A DNA stretch of 6,549 nucleotides from Bacillota bacterium. GTDB taxonomy: Bacteria; Bacillota; Clostridia; Lachnospirales; Lachnospiraceae. Below are positions 1 to 5,724 of the stretch, one piece after another. The stretch is from NCBI GenBank assembly GCA_023389295.1, contig JAEWEO010000276.1:1-6549 (forward strand). The letters are read 5' to 3'. Within the stretch, counting starts at the first letter, position 1; the number at the start of each line of letters is the position of its first letter. The notes below the pieces were generated by a model. The model made no database searches. It saw nothing but the letters and a program-made list of their open reading frames with translations, and was not told the DNA's origin. The translations under genes were made by a program, and so were the position numbers.

Positions 1-1
1 T

Positions 2-787
2 GGCAATGTAGCGGTTGACTGCGCTGGATCTGCACTCCGCCTAGGTGCCAAAGAAGTACATATGGTATGCCTAGAGAGTTGCAATAACATGAAAGCTAGT
101 GAAGAAGAGATTACATGGGCAAAAGAAGAAGGAATATTGATCCATAATTCTAAGAACTTTGAATGTATTGTGGGTGAAGAAGGAAAGGTTAAGGGCCTTA
201 TGATTACTAGCGTAAAGGATTTCTATTTTGATGAGACAGGGAAAGCAGTCATCGAAAGGGAGCCGGATAGCCAAGAAATCATTGAGGCGGATACGATTAT
301 TTTTGCCATCGGTCAAAGACCGGATATTAGTGAAAGCTTTGGAGTTACCATAGGAAGAGGTAACCGCATTGTTGTGGATGAAAAGACGACGGCTACGAAT
401 AAGAAAGGTATCTTTGCAGCCGGTGATTGTGTAACAGGAACCGCTTCCGTGATAAAAGCCATAGGAAGTGCTCGTAATGCGGTTTCACAGATCGATATTT
501 TCCTTGGTGGAGATGGTAACATTGATGAAAAATTATCTCCGGATCAGGATCCGGATCCTAAGATAGGAAGAATAGAAGGATTTGCAGATCTTGAGCGTAA
601 CGAAGATGAGGTCGTTCCACCAGAAATACGCTGTCATAATTTTGAACTTATGGATTATGGACTTGGAGAGGAAAAAGCAAAATGTGAGGCAGATCGGTGC
701 CTACAATGTGATCTTAGACTACGTCTGGCACCACAAAAGTTCTGGAGTGATTATCTTACGGACGTAGGAGGAAATACCAATGAGTAA
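2..787 (+). CDS. GltD/NfnB-like FAD- and NAD(P)-binding oxidoreductase, C-terminal part (5' end outside window)
   Basis: The reading frame is open from the first bases of the window, so the N-terminus is missing. The first visible residues (GNVAVDCAGSALRLGA, bases 2-49) are the NAD(P)-binding loop of the glutamate synthase small subunit/NfnB family, usually written GGGNVAxDxA. Further on come the IFAIGQRPD segment (about 298-325) and the FAD-contacting AAGDCVTG motif (about 416-439). The tail carries several cysteines, including CLQC at 698-709, which resembles the RCLxC tail seen in related Fe-S flavoproteins. The family moves electrons between NAD(P)H, FAD and Fe-S clusters in soluble cytoplasmic complexes. 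The stop codon lies inside the start of the next gene (8-base overlap), so the two are translationally coupled and probably form one complex. The upstream part, which could carry an Fe-S domain, is not visible, so the exact partner and reaction are unknown. I am sure of the family, not of the substrate. Confidence 0.9.
   Translation, partial: GNVAVDCAGSALRLGAKEVHMVCLESCNNMKASEEEITWAKEEGILIHNSKNFECIVGEEGKVKGLMITSVKDFYFDETGKAVIEREPDSQEIIEADTIIFAIGQRPDISESFGVTIGRGNRIVVDEKTTATNKKGIFAAGDCVTGTASVIKAIGSARNAVSQIDIFLGGDGNIDEKLSPDQDPDPKIGRIEGFADLERNEDEVVPPEIRCHNFELMDYGLGEEKAKCEADRCLQCDLRLRLAPQKFWSDYLTDVGGNTNE
766..771 (+). promoter_or_regulatory. Ribosome binding site of the NuoF-like gene, inside the upstream gene
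   Basis: A perfect AGGAGG lies 8 bases before the ATG at 780, inside the last codons of the preceding gene. It fixes this ATG as the start, which matters because the protein looks N-terminally shortened compared with its family. The shortening is therefore genuine and not a mis-called start. Confidence 0.85.
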
Positions 788-1913
788 GATATTATTAATC
801 AATTGCTGTTCGGATGACAGGTATGCGAAAACTTCCAGATATCTACTAGATAGTAAGAAGGAGCATATCCTAAAGGGAATAAAGAGTATAGCAGAGGGAC
901 TTGGACAGCCTGAAGTTATGGTTCTCTTACCAAAGGATTATGCAGTAGAATTTCCCTCCGAATATCAGGTGTATTTTGGTGAGGAAAGTCAAATTACAGC
1001 CAACCCTTATGCTGCCTTAGAGGTAATCAAAGGAAAACTTCCAAGACCTATGATGGTGGAAGAACCTGCTATTTTTAACAATCAGGAAGTCCTAATGATT
1101 ACTCCTCTTGATGCTTATGAAGTAGCAAGGAAGTCTTTGGATGAGGCGATTACCAGATTTCTAACCATTCATGGTCAGCAGAAAACACAGGTAGTAGAAG
1201 TACCTGTTCCTATGAGTCTTTTCGAAGTTTTTGATAATCACAAAATAGATCTACAACAGGTGAAAGGTATTTTGCTTGGTGGTTTAAGGGGAAGGTTTCT
1301 TAGCCTATCGGAGCTTTCTTCTTACCATGTAGAGGAAGAGCAATCTTATGATTCAGTAACCCTTTATTATAAGGAAAACTGTATGGTGGAGGAACTACGA
1401 AACTTAAGCCATCAAATTCAAACTACCTCCTGTGGTAAATGTGTTCTATGCCGTGAAGGATCTCTTCAATATGCTACGATCTTGGAAGAAATGACGGCAG
1501 GAAAAGCAAAGATGACAGATCTTGATTTACTAAAAGAAATAAGTGAGTTAATTGAAATAGGAGCGTATTGTACCTTTGGTAATGCAATGTCTAGGGTTAT
1601 CACTTCAGGTATCACTTTATTTTACGAGGAGTTTGAAGCACATATTAGGAAAAGAAGCTGTCCTAGCGGAGTTTGTAAAGCCTTTGGTTCCTATTGCATC
1701 CTACCAAAGCTTTGTACCGGATGTGAGGATTGTCTGGATTCTTGTCCGGAAGATGCAATTATTGGTAAATGTGGTTTTATTCATATGATTGATGAAGATT
1801 TGTGTGAAAAATGTGGTAAATGCGTTCCGGCTTGTGACGAACAAGCCATTATCCTGGTAACAGGAACAAAACCGAAGGTTCCACAGAAGCTTACGAAAGT
1901 AGGTAAATTTTAA
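780..1913 (+). CDS. NuoF/HydB-like iron-sulfur subunit with degenerate FMN domain and C-terminal 2[4Fe-4S] ferredoxin domain
   Basis: This 377-residue protein is a shortened relative of the NADH-binding subunit NuoF/HydB (about 420-600 aa). Residues 1-125 align by eye with the later part of the FMN fold: the family segment NADEGxPGxFKDR reads INCCSDDRYAKTSR here, GEETAL reads GEESQI, and INNVET reads FNNQEV. The earlier GRGGAGFP loop that binds NADH/FMN is absent. An SLBB-like segment follows (about 125-180). The NuoF-type [4Fe-4S] site is intact: C218, C221, C224 and C264 in SCGKCxxC and GAYC. The C-terminus has two ferredoxin clusters, C312/C315/C318/C322 and C342/C345/C348/C352, plus extra cysteines C294, C299 and C306. 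It probably serves as an electron wire to or from the overlapping upstream flavoprotein and does not itself bind NADH. Similar NuoF plus GltD-like pairs occur in clostridial formate dehydrogenases, hydrogenases and transhydrogenases. The actual partner lies outside the window. Confidence 0.85.
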   Translation: MSKILLINCCSDDRYAKTSRYLLDSKKEHILKGIKSIAEGLGQPEVMVLLPKDYAVEFPSEYQVYFGEESQITANPYAALEVIKGKLPRPMMVEEPAIFNNQEVLMITPLDAYEVARKSLDEAITRFLTIHGQQKTQVVEVPVPMSLFEVFDNHKIDLQQVKGILLGGLRGRFLSLSELSSYHVEEEQSYDSVTLYYKENCMVEELRNLSHQIQTTSCGKCVLCREGSLQYATILEEMTAGKAKMTDLDLLKEISELIEIGAYCTFGNAMSRVITSGITLFYEEFEAHIRKRSCPSGVCKAFGSYCILPKLCTGCEDCLDSCPEDAIIGKCGFIHMIDEDLCEKCGKCVPACDEQAIILVTGTKPKVPQKLTKVGKF

Positions 1914-1920
1914 AGAGTTA

Positions 1921-1963
1921 GTGCTTAGTACCAAAGTATGCAAAATTCAGGGGAATTAAGCAC
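1921..1963 (+). repeat. Inverted repeat just after the NuoF-like gene, with a nested small hairpin
   Basis: GTGCTTA at 1921-1927 is complementary to TAAGCAC at 1957-1963. Within the loop, AATTC at 1944-1948 can pair with GAATT at 1953-1957 around four bases, although its last base is shared with the outer stem. It starts eight bases after the stop codon, but no T-run follows, so it does not qualify as a standard terminator. It may protect a 3' end. Confidence 0.35.
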
Positions 1964-1980
1964 CCTCTATCAAAAATGGA

Positions 1981-1997
1981 TAATTTCATAGAAATTA
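1981..1997 (+). repeat. Small perfect hairpin in the 345-base intergenic region
   Basis: TAATTTC and GAAATTA form a perfect 7-bp stem around the loop ATA. It is A+T-rich and therefore weak as RNA; as DNA it is a 7-bp dyad that could be a protein site. No T-run follows. Confidence 0.35.
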
Positions 1998-2003
1998 AGT
2001 ATT

Positions 2004-2045
2004 TAGAACAAAAGTGGCTAAAAAGAACACTTAGATTTTGTTCTA
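2004..2045 (+). repeat. Long inverted repeat (10-bp arms) in the intergenic region
   Basis: TAGAACAAAA at 2004-2013 is perfectly complementary to TTTTGTTCTA at 2036-2045. An inner pairing AAGTG (2012-2016) with CACTT (2028-2032) could continue the stem after a bulge, at the cost of two outer pairs. The downstream bases are TATAAG, not a T-run, so it is not a typical terminator. No gene was found between 1914 and 2258: the open frames there are tiny and lack ribosome binding sites. Confidence 0.45.
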
Positions 2046-2127
2046 TATAAGAAGTAGGCAATTTAAGTATGCAGATTTTATACATAATCAGGACAAATAT
2101 TGATGTGATGTAGCAAAATAACTAAAG

Positions 2128-2133
2128 TATAAT
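2128..2133 (+). promoter_or_regulatory. Possible -10 element (TATAAT) upstream of the cupin gene
   Basis: A consensus TATAAT lies about 125 bases before the cupin start. The nearest -35-like hexamer, TTGATG at 2100-2105, is 22 bases away, which is too far for a good sigma-A promoter, and there is no extended -10 TG. A promoter is expected somewhere in this long gap, and this is the best-looking box, but support is weak. Confidence 0.3.
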
Positions 2134-2160
2134 GGAAGAAAAGTACTCGAAAGTGTGTTT

Positions 2161-2172
2161 TTACTATAGTAA
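2161..2172. promoter_or_regulatory. Perfect 12-bp palindrome, candidate operator
   Basis: TTACTATAGTAA reads the same on both strands. It sits about 30 bases downstream of the possible TATAAT box and 86 bases before the cupin start codon, a plausible place for a dimeric regulator to bind. No regulator gene is in the window, so its role is an inference. Confidence 0.3.
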
Positions 2173-2258
2173 GCATTCTTTTGAGTCTATCTTCTATTTA
2201 TAGTTTGGTTATAAAGATAATGTAGAGGAAGTTAAAAAATGAAAGAGAGGTATTTGTT

Positions 2259-2600
2259 ATGGTAAAAAGATTAATCAGCGATTGCAAGCCTTACGCAGCA
2301 CCCGGTCATTTTAATATGACAGCAATGAGAGTACATGGTAAGGAAGAATCAGATTCACAGAAGTTCTGGATGGGTCTTTCCCACTTTTTACCCGGTGGTG
2401 GTGCAGAATATGATGAAAGTCCTACAGAGAAGGTTTATTTTGTTCTTGAGGGTGAAATTGTTGTAACAGATAAAGATGGTAATAAAATTACGGTTGGTAA
2501 GAATGAATCCATCCATATCGGTGCAAAAGAAGGCAGAAGTATTTTAAATGAAAGCAATATGCCTGCAAGTATGTTAGTTATCATCAATTATCTTGATTAA
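2259..2600 (+). CDS. Small cupin-domain protein lacking the canonical metal-binding histidines
   Basis: This 113-residue single-domain cupin has GAGAGG at 2245-2250, eight bases before its ATG. The first cupin motif is recognisable around residues 46-65, in GGGAEYDESPTEKVYFVLEGE. The HxH pair normally found near positions 50-54 is absent, while E57 and the conserved LEGE turn remain. The second motif, about 80-97 (GKNESIHIGAKEGRSILN), lacks the usual PxGxxH histidine but keeps N97. A conventional 3-His/1-Glu metal site therefore cannot form. The protein may be non-catalytic, or it may bind a ligand or metal differently, for instance through H86 or another residue. It lies 49 bases before the reductase gene and is very likely co-transcribed with it, which suggests a role in handling the same compound or its tautomers. 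I do not know its function. No signal peptide or membrane segment is visible, so it is cytoplasmic. Confidence 0.85.
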   Translation: MVKRLISDCKPYAAPGHFNMTAMRVHGKEESDSQKFWMGLSHFLPGGGAEYDESPTEKVYFVLEGEIVVTDKDGNKITVGKNESIHIGAKEGRSILNESNMPASMLVIINYLD

Positions 2601-2649
2601 TTCATATTCCAGATACCAAAGTAAGATTTAATTTAAGGAGGAGTCATTC

Positions 2650-3441
2650 ATGGAAAATTACACACTTGATCAAATAAAAAATTTATTCAATCTACAGGAT
2701 AAAGTTGCGATTGTAACCGGTGGCAGCGGTGTTCTTGGTGAAGCTATGGCAGTAGGTTTAGCAGCTTATGGTGCTAAAGTTGTAGTAGCAGGTAGAAAAG
2801 TTGAGAATCTCAACGAAGCAGTTAAGAAAATCGAAGCAGCAGGTGGCGAAGGCTATGCAGTTACCTGTGATGTTAATAGTCCGGAAGGAAATGATCATTT
2901 AGTAGCAGAAACGGTTGCAAAATATGGCAAGGTTGATATTCTTATCGCTTGTGCAGGTATGGCGAAAAGAATTCCTGCAGAAGAGTTCTCTCCGGAAGAT
3001 TTTAAAACAGTAATTGATGTTAATGTAAATGGCTGTTTCTTAAGCTGTCAGTCCGTTGGTAAGCAGATGATCAAACAGGGTCATGGCGGTAAAATCATAA
3101 CCATCTCCTCCGTTAGAGCAAACAATGGTCACCCTCTAGGATATGCAGCATATGCAACTTCAAAAGCAGCTGTGGTTGGTTTAACCAAGCAGTTATCAAC
3201 AGAGTGGGCTAAATATGGTATTTTAGTAAATTCCTTAGCTCCTACCGTAGTAGTTACACCTCTTACAAAACCGATATTTGATGATCCGGAGAAGGCAAAG
3301 ATCTTCACAGATAGAATTCCTCTTGGCAGACCTGCTATTGCAGATGAAATCGTTGGTACTGCATTATACCTTGCAGCTCCTGCATCTGACTTTATTACAG
3401 GCCAGACAATCTATGTCGATGGTGGTTGTGTAGCAGGCTGA
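2650..3441 (+). CDS. Short-chain dehydrogenase/reductase, probable NADPH-dependent phloroglucinol reductase
   Basis: This is a classical SDR of 263 residues with AAGGAGG at 2635-2641, eight bases before the ATG. The nucleotide loop is T23-GGSGVL-G30, a variant of TGxxxGxG. The second beta-strand ends in A47-G48-R49-K50, where the basic residues favour NADPH. The usual NNAG reads ACAG (100-103). The catalytic set is N125, S153 or S154, Y168 and K172 (YATSK), and a Thr-rich PTVVVTPLTKP segment follows the active site. By sequence alone it resembles gluconate 5-dehydrogenase-like SDRs. Its neighbours (cyclase-family hydrolase, 3-hydroxy acid dehydrogenase, BKACE) match the phloroglucinol pathway, in which an NADPH-dependent SDR reduces phloroglucinol to dihydrophloroglucinol. 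The SDR family call is certain; the substrate rests on context. A sugar or other cyclic ketone reductase remains possible. Confidence 0.8.
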   Translation: MENYTLDQIKNLFNLQDKVAIVTGGSGVLGEAMAVGLAAYGAKVVVAGRKVENLNEAVKKIEAAGGEGYAVTCDVNSPEGNDHLVAETVAKYGKVDILIACAGMAKRIPAEEFSPEDFKTVIDVNVNGCFLSCQSVGKQMIKQGHGGKIITISSVRANNGHPLGYAAYATSKAAVVGLTKQLSTEWAKYGILVNSLAPTVVVTPLTKPIFDDPEKAKIFTDRIPLGRPAIADEIVGTALYLAAPASDFITGQTIYVDGGCVAG

Positions 3442-3486
3442 TTTGAGAAAGGAATCTTAATCATTACGAGGTAGCCTTAAAGTATA

Positions 3487-3533
3487 CAGTACATCACACC
3501 AGCAAGCATTACATCTTAACATTTTATGTACTG
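3487..3533 (+). repeat. Inverted repeat between reductase and dehydrogenase genes
   Basis: CAGTACAT at 3487-3494 is perfectly complementary to ATGTACTG at 3526-3533, with a 31-base A+T-rich loop. It lies in the 131-base gap before the dehydrogenase. No T-run follows, so I read it as a possible processing or stabilising structure rather than a terminator. Confidence 0.35.
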
Positions 3534-3562
3534 ACACGAAGATTAAAATACTTTGGCAGAAT

Positions 3563-3566
3563 GGAG
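3563..3566 (+). promoter_or_regulatory. Ribosome binding site deciding the start of the 3-hydroxy acid dehydrogenase
   Basis: GGAG lies 6 bases before the ATG at 3573. The more upstream in-frame ATG at 3561 overlaps this motif and has no good ribosome binding site of its own. Starting at 3573 also puts the nucleotide-binding strand at the usual distance from the N-terminus. Confidence 0.65.
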
Positions 3567-3572
3567 ATTTCT

Positions 3573-4502
3573 ATGATAAATATTAAAAAAATATTGATTG
3601 TTGGATCGGGTATGATGGGAAAAGGAATTGCCCAGGTGTTTTCAAGCTGCGATGACTATGACATTATGCTCTATGACATCAGAGAAGCTGATATACATAC
3701 AGATATCCGCAACAACTTAAATCAGCTAAGAGATAAAGGAATCCTTACGGAGGAAGAGATTACAAAAAGATTATCCAAGATCTCCTTCACCACAGATATT
3801 AACCATGAGGCAGTAAAAAATGCGGATATGGTAATTGAATGCGTATTTGAAAATATGCAGGTGAAACAGGATACCTTTGCACAACTTGAAGCAATATGCA
3901 GTACGGATACTATTTTTGCAACAAACACCTCAGTTATGAGCCCGACGGAAATTGCCGCAAAGCTTATCCATAAGGAAAGACTGGTGGGAACTCATTTTTG
4001 GAATCCTGCGTTCTTAATTCCCTTGGTAGAAGTCGTAAAATCTAATTATACCAGTGATGAAGTAGCCGAGATTACTATGGAGGTTTTGGCTAAAGTAGGT
4101 AAGAAACCGGTGCTTTGCAAGAAGGATGTACCCGGATTCATAGCCAATCGGATGCAACATGCCCTTTGGAGGGAGGCGATATCCATCGTTGAAAATGGTA
4201 TCGCAGATGCAAAGACGGTAGATGAGGCTGTGAAATATAGCTTTGGTTTACGTTTGCCCCAACTTGCTCCCATGGAGAATATTGATATGGTAGGAACAGA
4301 TTTAACCTACAACATTCATAATTATATCTTTCGTGATTTGGAGAGTTCCAAACAACCCTCAAAGCTACTGACAGAGCATCTTGAAAATGGAGAGATCGGC
4401 TTCAAGACAGGCAAGGGCTTTCAGGAATGGACCCCGGAGCAGATTGAAAAATCAAAGAAGGATTTGAATGAGTATCTCATTAAAATGATCTATAATGTGT
4501 AG
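3573..4502 (+). CDS. 3-hydroxyacyl-CoA dehydrogenase family protein, probable 3-hydroxy-5-oxohexanoate dehydrogenase
   Basis: With the start at 3573 the protein has 309 residues. The N-terminal Rossmann domain carries G11-SGMM-G16, and D35 at the end of the second strand indicates NAD+. The catalytic core shows S120 (NTS), H141 and N144 in GTHFWNP, and E153 twelve residues after H141, the spacing of the His-Glu pair in the family. The C-terminal domain begins at PGFIANR (187-193) and contains the SFGLR and FKTGKGF motifs. The HFWNP..L.PLVEV pattern and the length are closer to members acting on free hydroxy acids (L-carnitine dehydrogenase, lambda-crystallin) than to fatty-acid beta-oxidation enzymes. 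In the phloroglucinol pathway a homologue oxidises 3-hydroxy-5-oxohexanoate to 3,5-dioxohexanoate with NAD+. The genes on either side would make the substrate and use the product. An alternative is a carnitine or 3-hydroxybutyryl-CoA dehydrogenase, but the neighbours do not support either. Confidence 0.8.
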   Translation: MINIKKILIVGSGMMGKGIAQVFSSCDDYDIMLYDIREADIHTDIRNNLNQLRDKGILTEEEITKRLSKISFTTDINHEAVKNADMVIECVFENMQVKQDTFAQLEAICSTDTIFATNTSVMSPTEIAAKLIHKERLVGTHFWNPAFLIPLVEVVKSNYTSDEVAEITMEVLAKVGKKPVLCKKDVPGFIANRMQHALWREAISIVENGIADAKTVDEAVKYSFGLRLPQLAPMENIDMVGTDLTYNIHNYIFRDLESSKQPSKLLTEHLENGEIGFKTGKGFQEWTPEQIEKSKKDLNEYLIKMIYNV

Positions 4503-4648
4503 ATTAGTTCGGAAATGAATATAAGAAGTAAAGTATATAAAATAAAGAACATGAAACGAAGAGTCTAAGAAATAGAGTTTAAGAAGAAAAAGCTTTGAAT
4601 AAAGAACAGGAACAAAGATAACCGATTTAAAATTTGGAGGTAAAAGAA
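4503..4648 (+). other. Purine-rich intergenic leader with an 11-bp direct repeat
   Basis: The 146 bases before the cyclohydrolase are about 73% purine on the + strand by my count, with very few C residues, so the RNA would be largely unstructured. AATAAAGAACA occurs twice, at 4541-4551 and 4598-4608. I see no gene, no convincing promoter (TATATAAAAT at 4534-4543 has no matching -35) and no terminator. Confidence 0.4.
4636..4640 (+). promoter_or_regulatory. Ribosome binding site deciding the start of the cyclohydrolase
   Basis: GGAGG lies 8 bases before the ATG at 4649. An in-frame TTG at 4634 overlaps the motif and would leave no ribosome binding site, so 4649 is chosen. Confidence 0.85.
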
Positions 4649-5587
4649 ATGGGAAAGAAAGTAGTAGTAGATTTAACTCATCCGTTCCATGCAGATATAC
4701 CGGTATGGCCATATTTTGCAAAACCCAAGATTGATACCATGCATAACCTTGCTAAGAGTGGAGTACTTACTCAAAAGATAGATGTTGTTATGCACTGCGG
4801 AACACATGCAGATGCTCCTCGCCATGTTATGGAATACGAATTTGACGGTAAACGTGCACGTTATACTCATGAAATGCCCGTTGATGCATATTATGGGGAT
4901 GCAGTTTGTCTGGACATTCAGGTGGAACGCTGGGGATTAATCAAAGCTTCCCATCTTGATGATGCTTGTAAGCGTGCCAATATCAAGCCCGAAGAATTAA
5001 AGGGAATGGTAGTTTGCTTAAGAACCGGTATGCACCTTAAATTTGATGATACAAAAGAGTATTATCATTATTCTTGCGGATGCGGTAGAGAAGCCGGAGA
5101 ATGGTTTGAAAAGTATCAGCCGAAATGTGTGGCTATGGATATGCAGGCTCTTGACCATCCGTTACATACAACCATGGGTAAAAATGCAGGACCTCTTGGT
5201 ATGAATTTGAACGGTGCTTCCGGAAGACCGATTACAGAGGAATATATTGAGCAATTTGGTATTGAAGCGTATGCGGAGTTCAACAGAGAAACTTATATCA
5301 AAACATTTGGTATGGAGAAGTACATGGAAGCATATGGAAAATTGGAAAACCATGGTCTGGAAGGAACTTGGGAGCCTTGCCATAAATACATGCTTGGTAA
5401 TGGTATTGTAGGTATCGAGAACCTTGGCGGAGATCTTGATAAGGTTGTTGGTAAGAGATTCAAATTCATGGCATTCCCTATTCGCTGGTGGTTAGGTGAC
5501 GGCTCCATGGTTCGTGCCGTAGCTGAAATCGATGAAGATGATCTTAATGATGTTCCGGATAGAACTTATACTTTCGGAGCTATTTAA
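4649..5587 (+). CDS. Cyclase/kynurenine formamidase-family metal hydrolase, probable dihydrophloroglucinol cyclohydrolase
   Basis: This 312-residue protein carries the family signature HxGTHxDxPxH as H49-CGT-H53-A-D55-AP-R-H59. H245 and E257 near the C-terminus sit 12 residues apart, like the last two metal ligands of bacterial kynurenine formamidase KynB. H49, H53, D55, H245 and E257 are therefore the expected Zn ligands and H59 the likely catalytic base. W20 in DIPVWP corresponds to the KynB substrate-pocket tryptophan. The protein is about 100 residues longer than KynB (about 210 aa). Extra sequence lies at about 125-173 (GMH, a Cys-rich SCGCGR patch, DHPLH) and 200-240. No tryptophan-catabolism gene is nearby. 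In the phloroglucinol pathway a Zn-dependent member of this family opens dihydrophloroglucinol to 3-hydroxy-5-oxohexanoate by C-C bond hydrolysis, which fits the flanking genes. Alternatives are a lactonase or another cyclic diketone hydrolase. A terminator-like hairpin follows 10 bases after the stop. Confidence 0.8.
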   Translation: MGKKVVVDLTHPFHADIPVWPYFAKPKIDTMHNLAKSGVLTQKIDVVMHCGTHADAPRHVMEYEFDGKRARYTHEMPVDAYYGDAVCLDIQVERWGLIKASHLDDACKRANIKPEELKGMVVCLRTGMHLKFDDTKEYYHYSCGCGREAGEWFEKYQPKCVAMDMQALDHPLHTTMGKNAGPLGMNLNGASGRPITEEYIEQFGIEAYAEFNRETYIKTFGMEKYMEAYGKLENHGLEGTWEPCHKYMLGNGIVGIENLGGDLDKVVGKRFKFMAFPIRWWLGDGSMVRAVAEIDEDDLNDVPDRTYTFGAI

Positions 5588-5597
5588 TTAATCTATA

Positions 5598-5637
5598 ACA
5601 AAATGAATCAGCTTGCTGATTCATTTTGTGTGTTTAT
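5598..5637 (+). terminator. Strong hairpin with short T-rich tail, likely rho-independent terminator
   Basis: Bases 5598-5612 are perfectly complementary to 5615-5629; realistically this is a 14-bp stem with a CTTG loop, holding the core AATCAGC/GCTGATT. The stem ends in TTTTGT, followed by GTGTTT, a modest T-tract. The symmetric A-run at the 5' side could let it work on the other strand as well. It separates the cyclohydrolase from the BKACE gene, so the latter probably depends on its own promoter or on partial read-through. Confidence 0.75.
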
Positions 5638-5661
5638 GTAATTAAGCAAAGAATGTAAGCG

Positions 5662-5697
5662 TTGATCGCTGACATTATCAATCTATATGTTATCAAT
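5662..5697 (+). promoter_or_regulatory. Candidate promoter of the BKACE gene (weak)
   Basis: Between the terminator and the BKACE gene there are -35-like TTGATC (5662-5667) and CTGACA (5669-5674). Possible -10 boxes are TATATG (5684-5689, 16 bases from the first) and ATCAAT (5692-5697, 17 bases from the second). None is close to full consensus. The terminator upstream is the main reason to expect a promoter here. Confidence 0.25.
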
Positions 5698-5699
5698 CT
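5675..5699 (+). repeat. 10-bp tandemly spaced direct repeat in the BKACE leader
   Basis: TTATCAATCT occurs at 5675-5684 and again at 5690-5699, a 15-base period, overlapping the candidate -10 region. The placement suggests a regulator binding site, but 10-bp repeats in A+T-rich DNA can also arise by chance or by local duplication. Confidence 0.4.
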
Positions 5700-5724
5700 G
5701 AATAACTAAAATCTCTATCATAAA

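Noticed and set aside
1938..1991. 17-codon open frame after the NuoF-like gene
   Set aside because: No ribosome binding site and no recognisable composition; it is expected by chance.
1929..2623. TACCAAAGTA repeated at 1929-1938 and 2614-2623
   Set aside because: A 10-bp match in A+T-rich intergenic DNA is about what chance gives across this window; no symmetry or consistent position relative to starts.
2142..3533. Shared GTAC-centred operator across the intergenic regions (AGTACT 2142, AGTACAT 3488, ATGTACT 3526)
   Set aside because: Only four to five bases are shared and the spacing differs; this is too little to claim a common site.
3561..3572. Upstream ATG as start of the dehydrogenase
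   Set aside because: It overlaps the only good GGAG ribosome binding site and adds four residues not expected before the nucleotide-binding strand.
4634..4648. TTG start for the cyclohydrolase
   Set aside because: It overlaps the GGAGG motif that serves the ATG at 4649.
4649..5587. Tryptophan degradation via kynurenine formamidase
   Set aside because: The motif matches the superfamily, but the protein is about 100 residues longer than KynB and no kynureninase or dioxygenase is nearby; oxygen-dependent tryptophan cleavage is unlikely in such an anaerobe.
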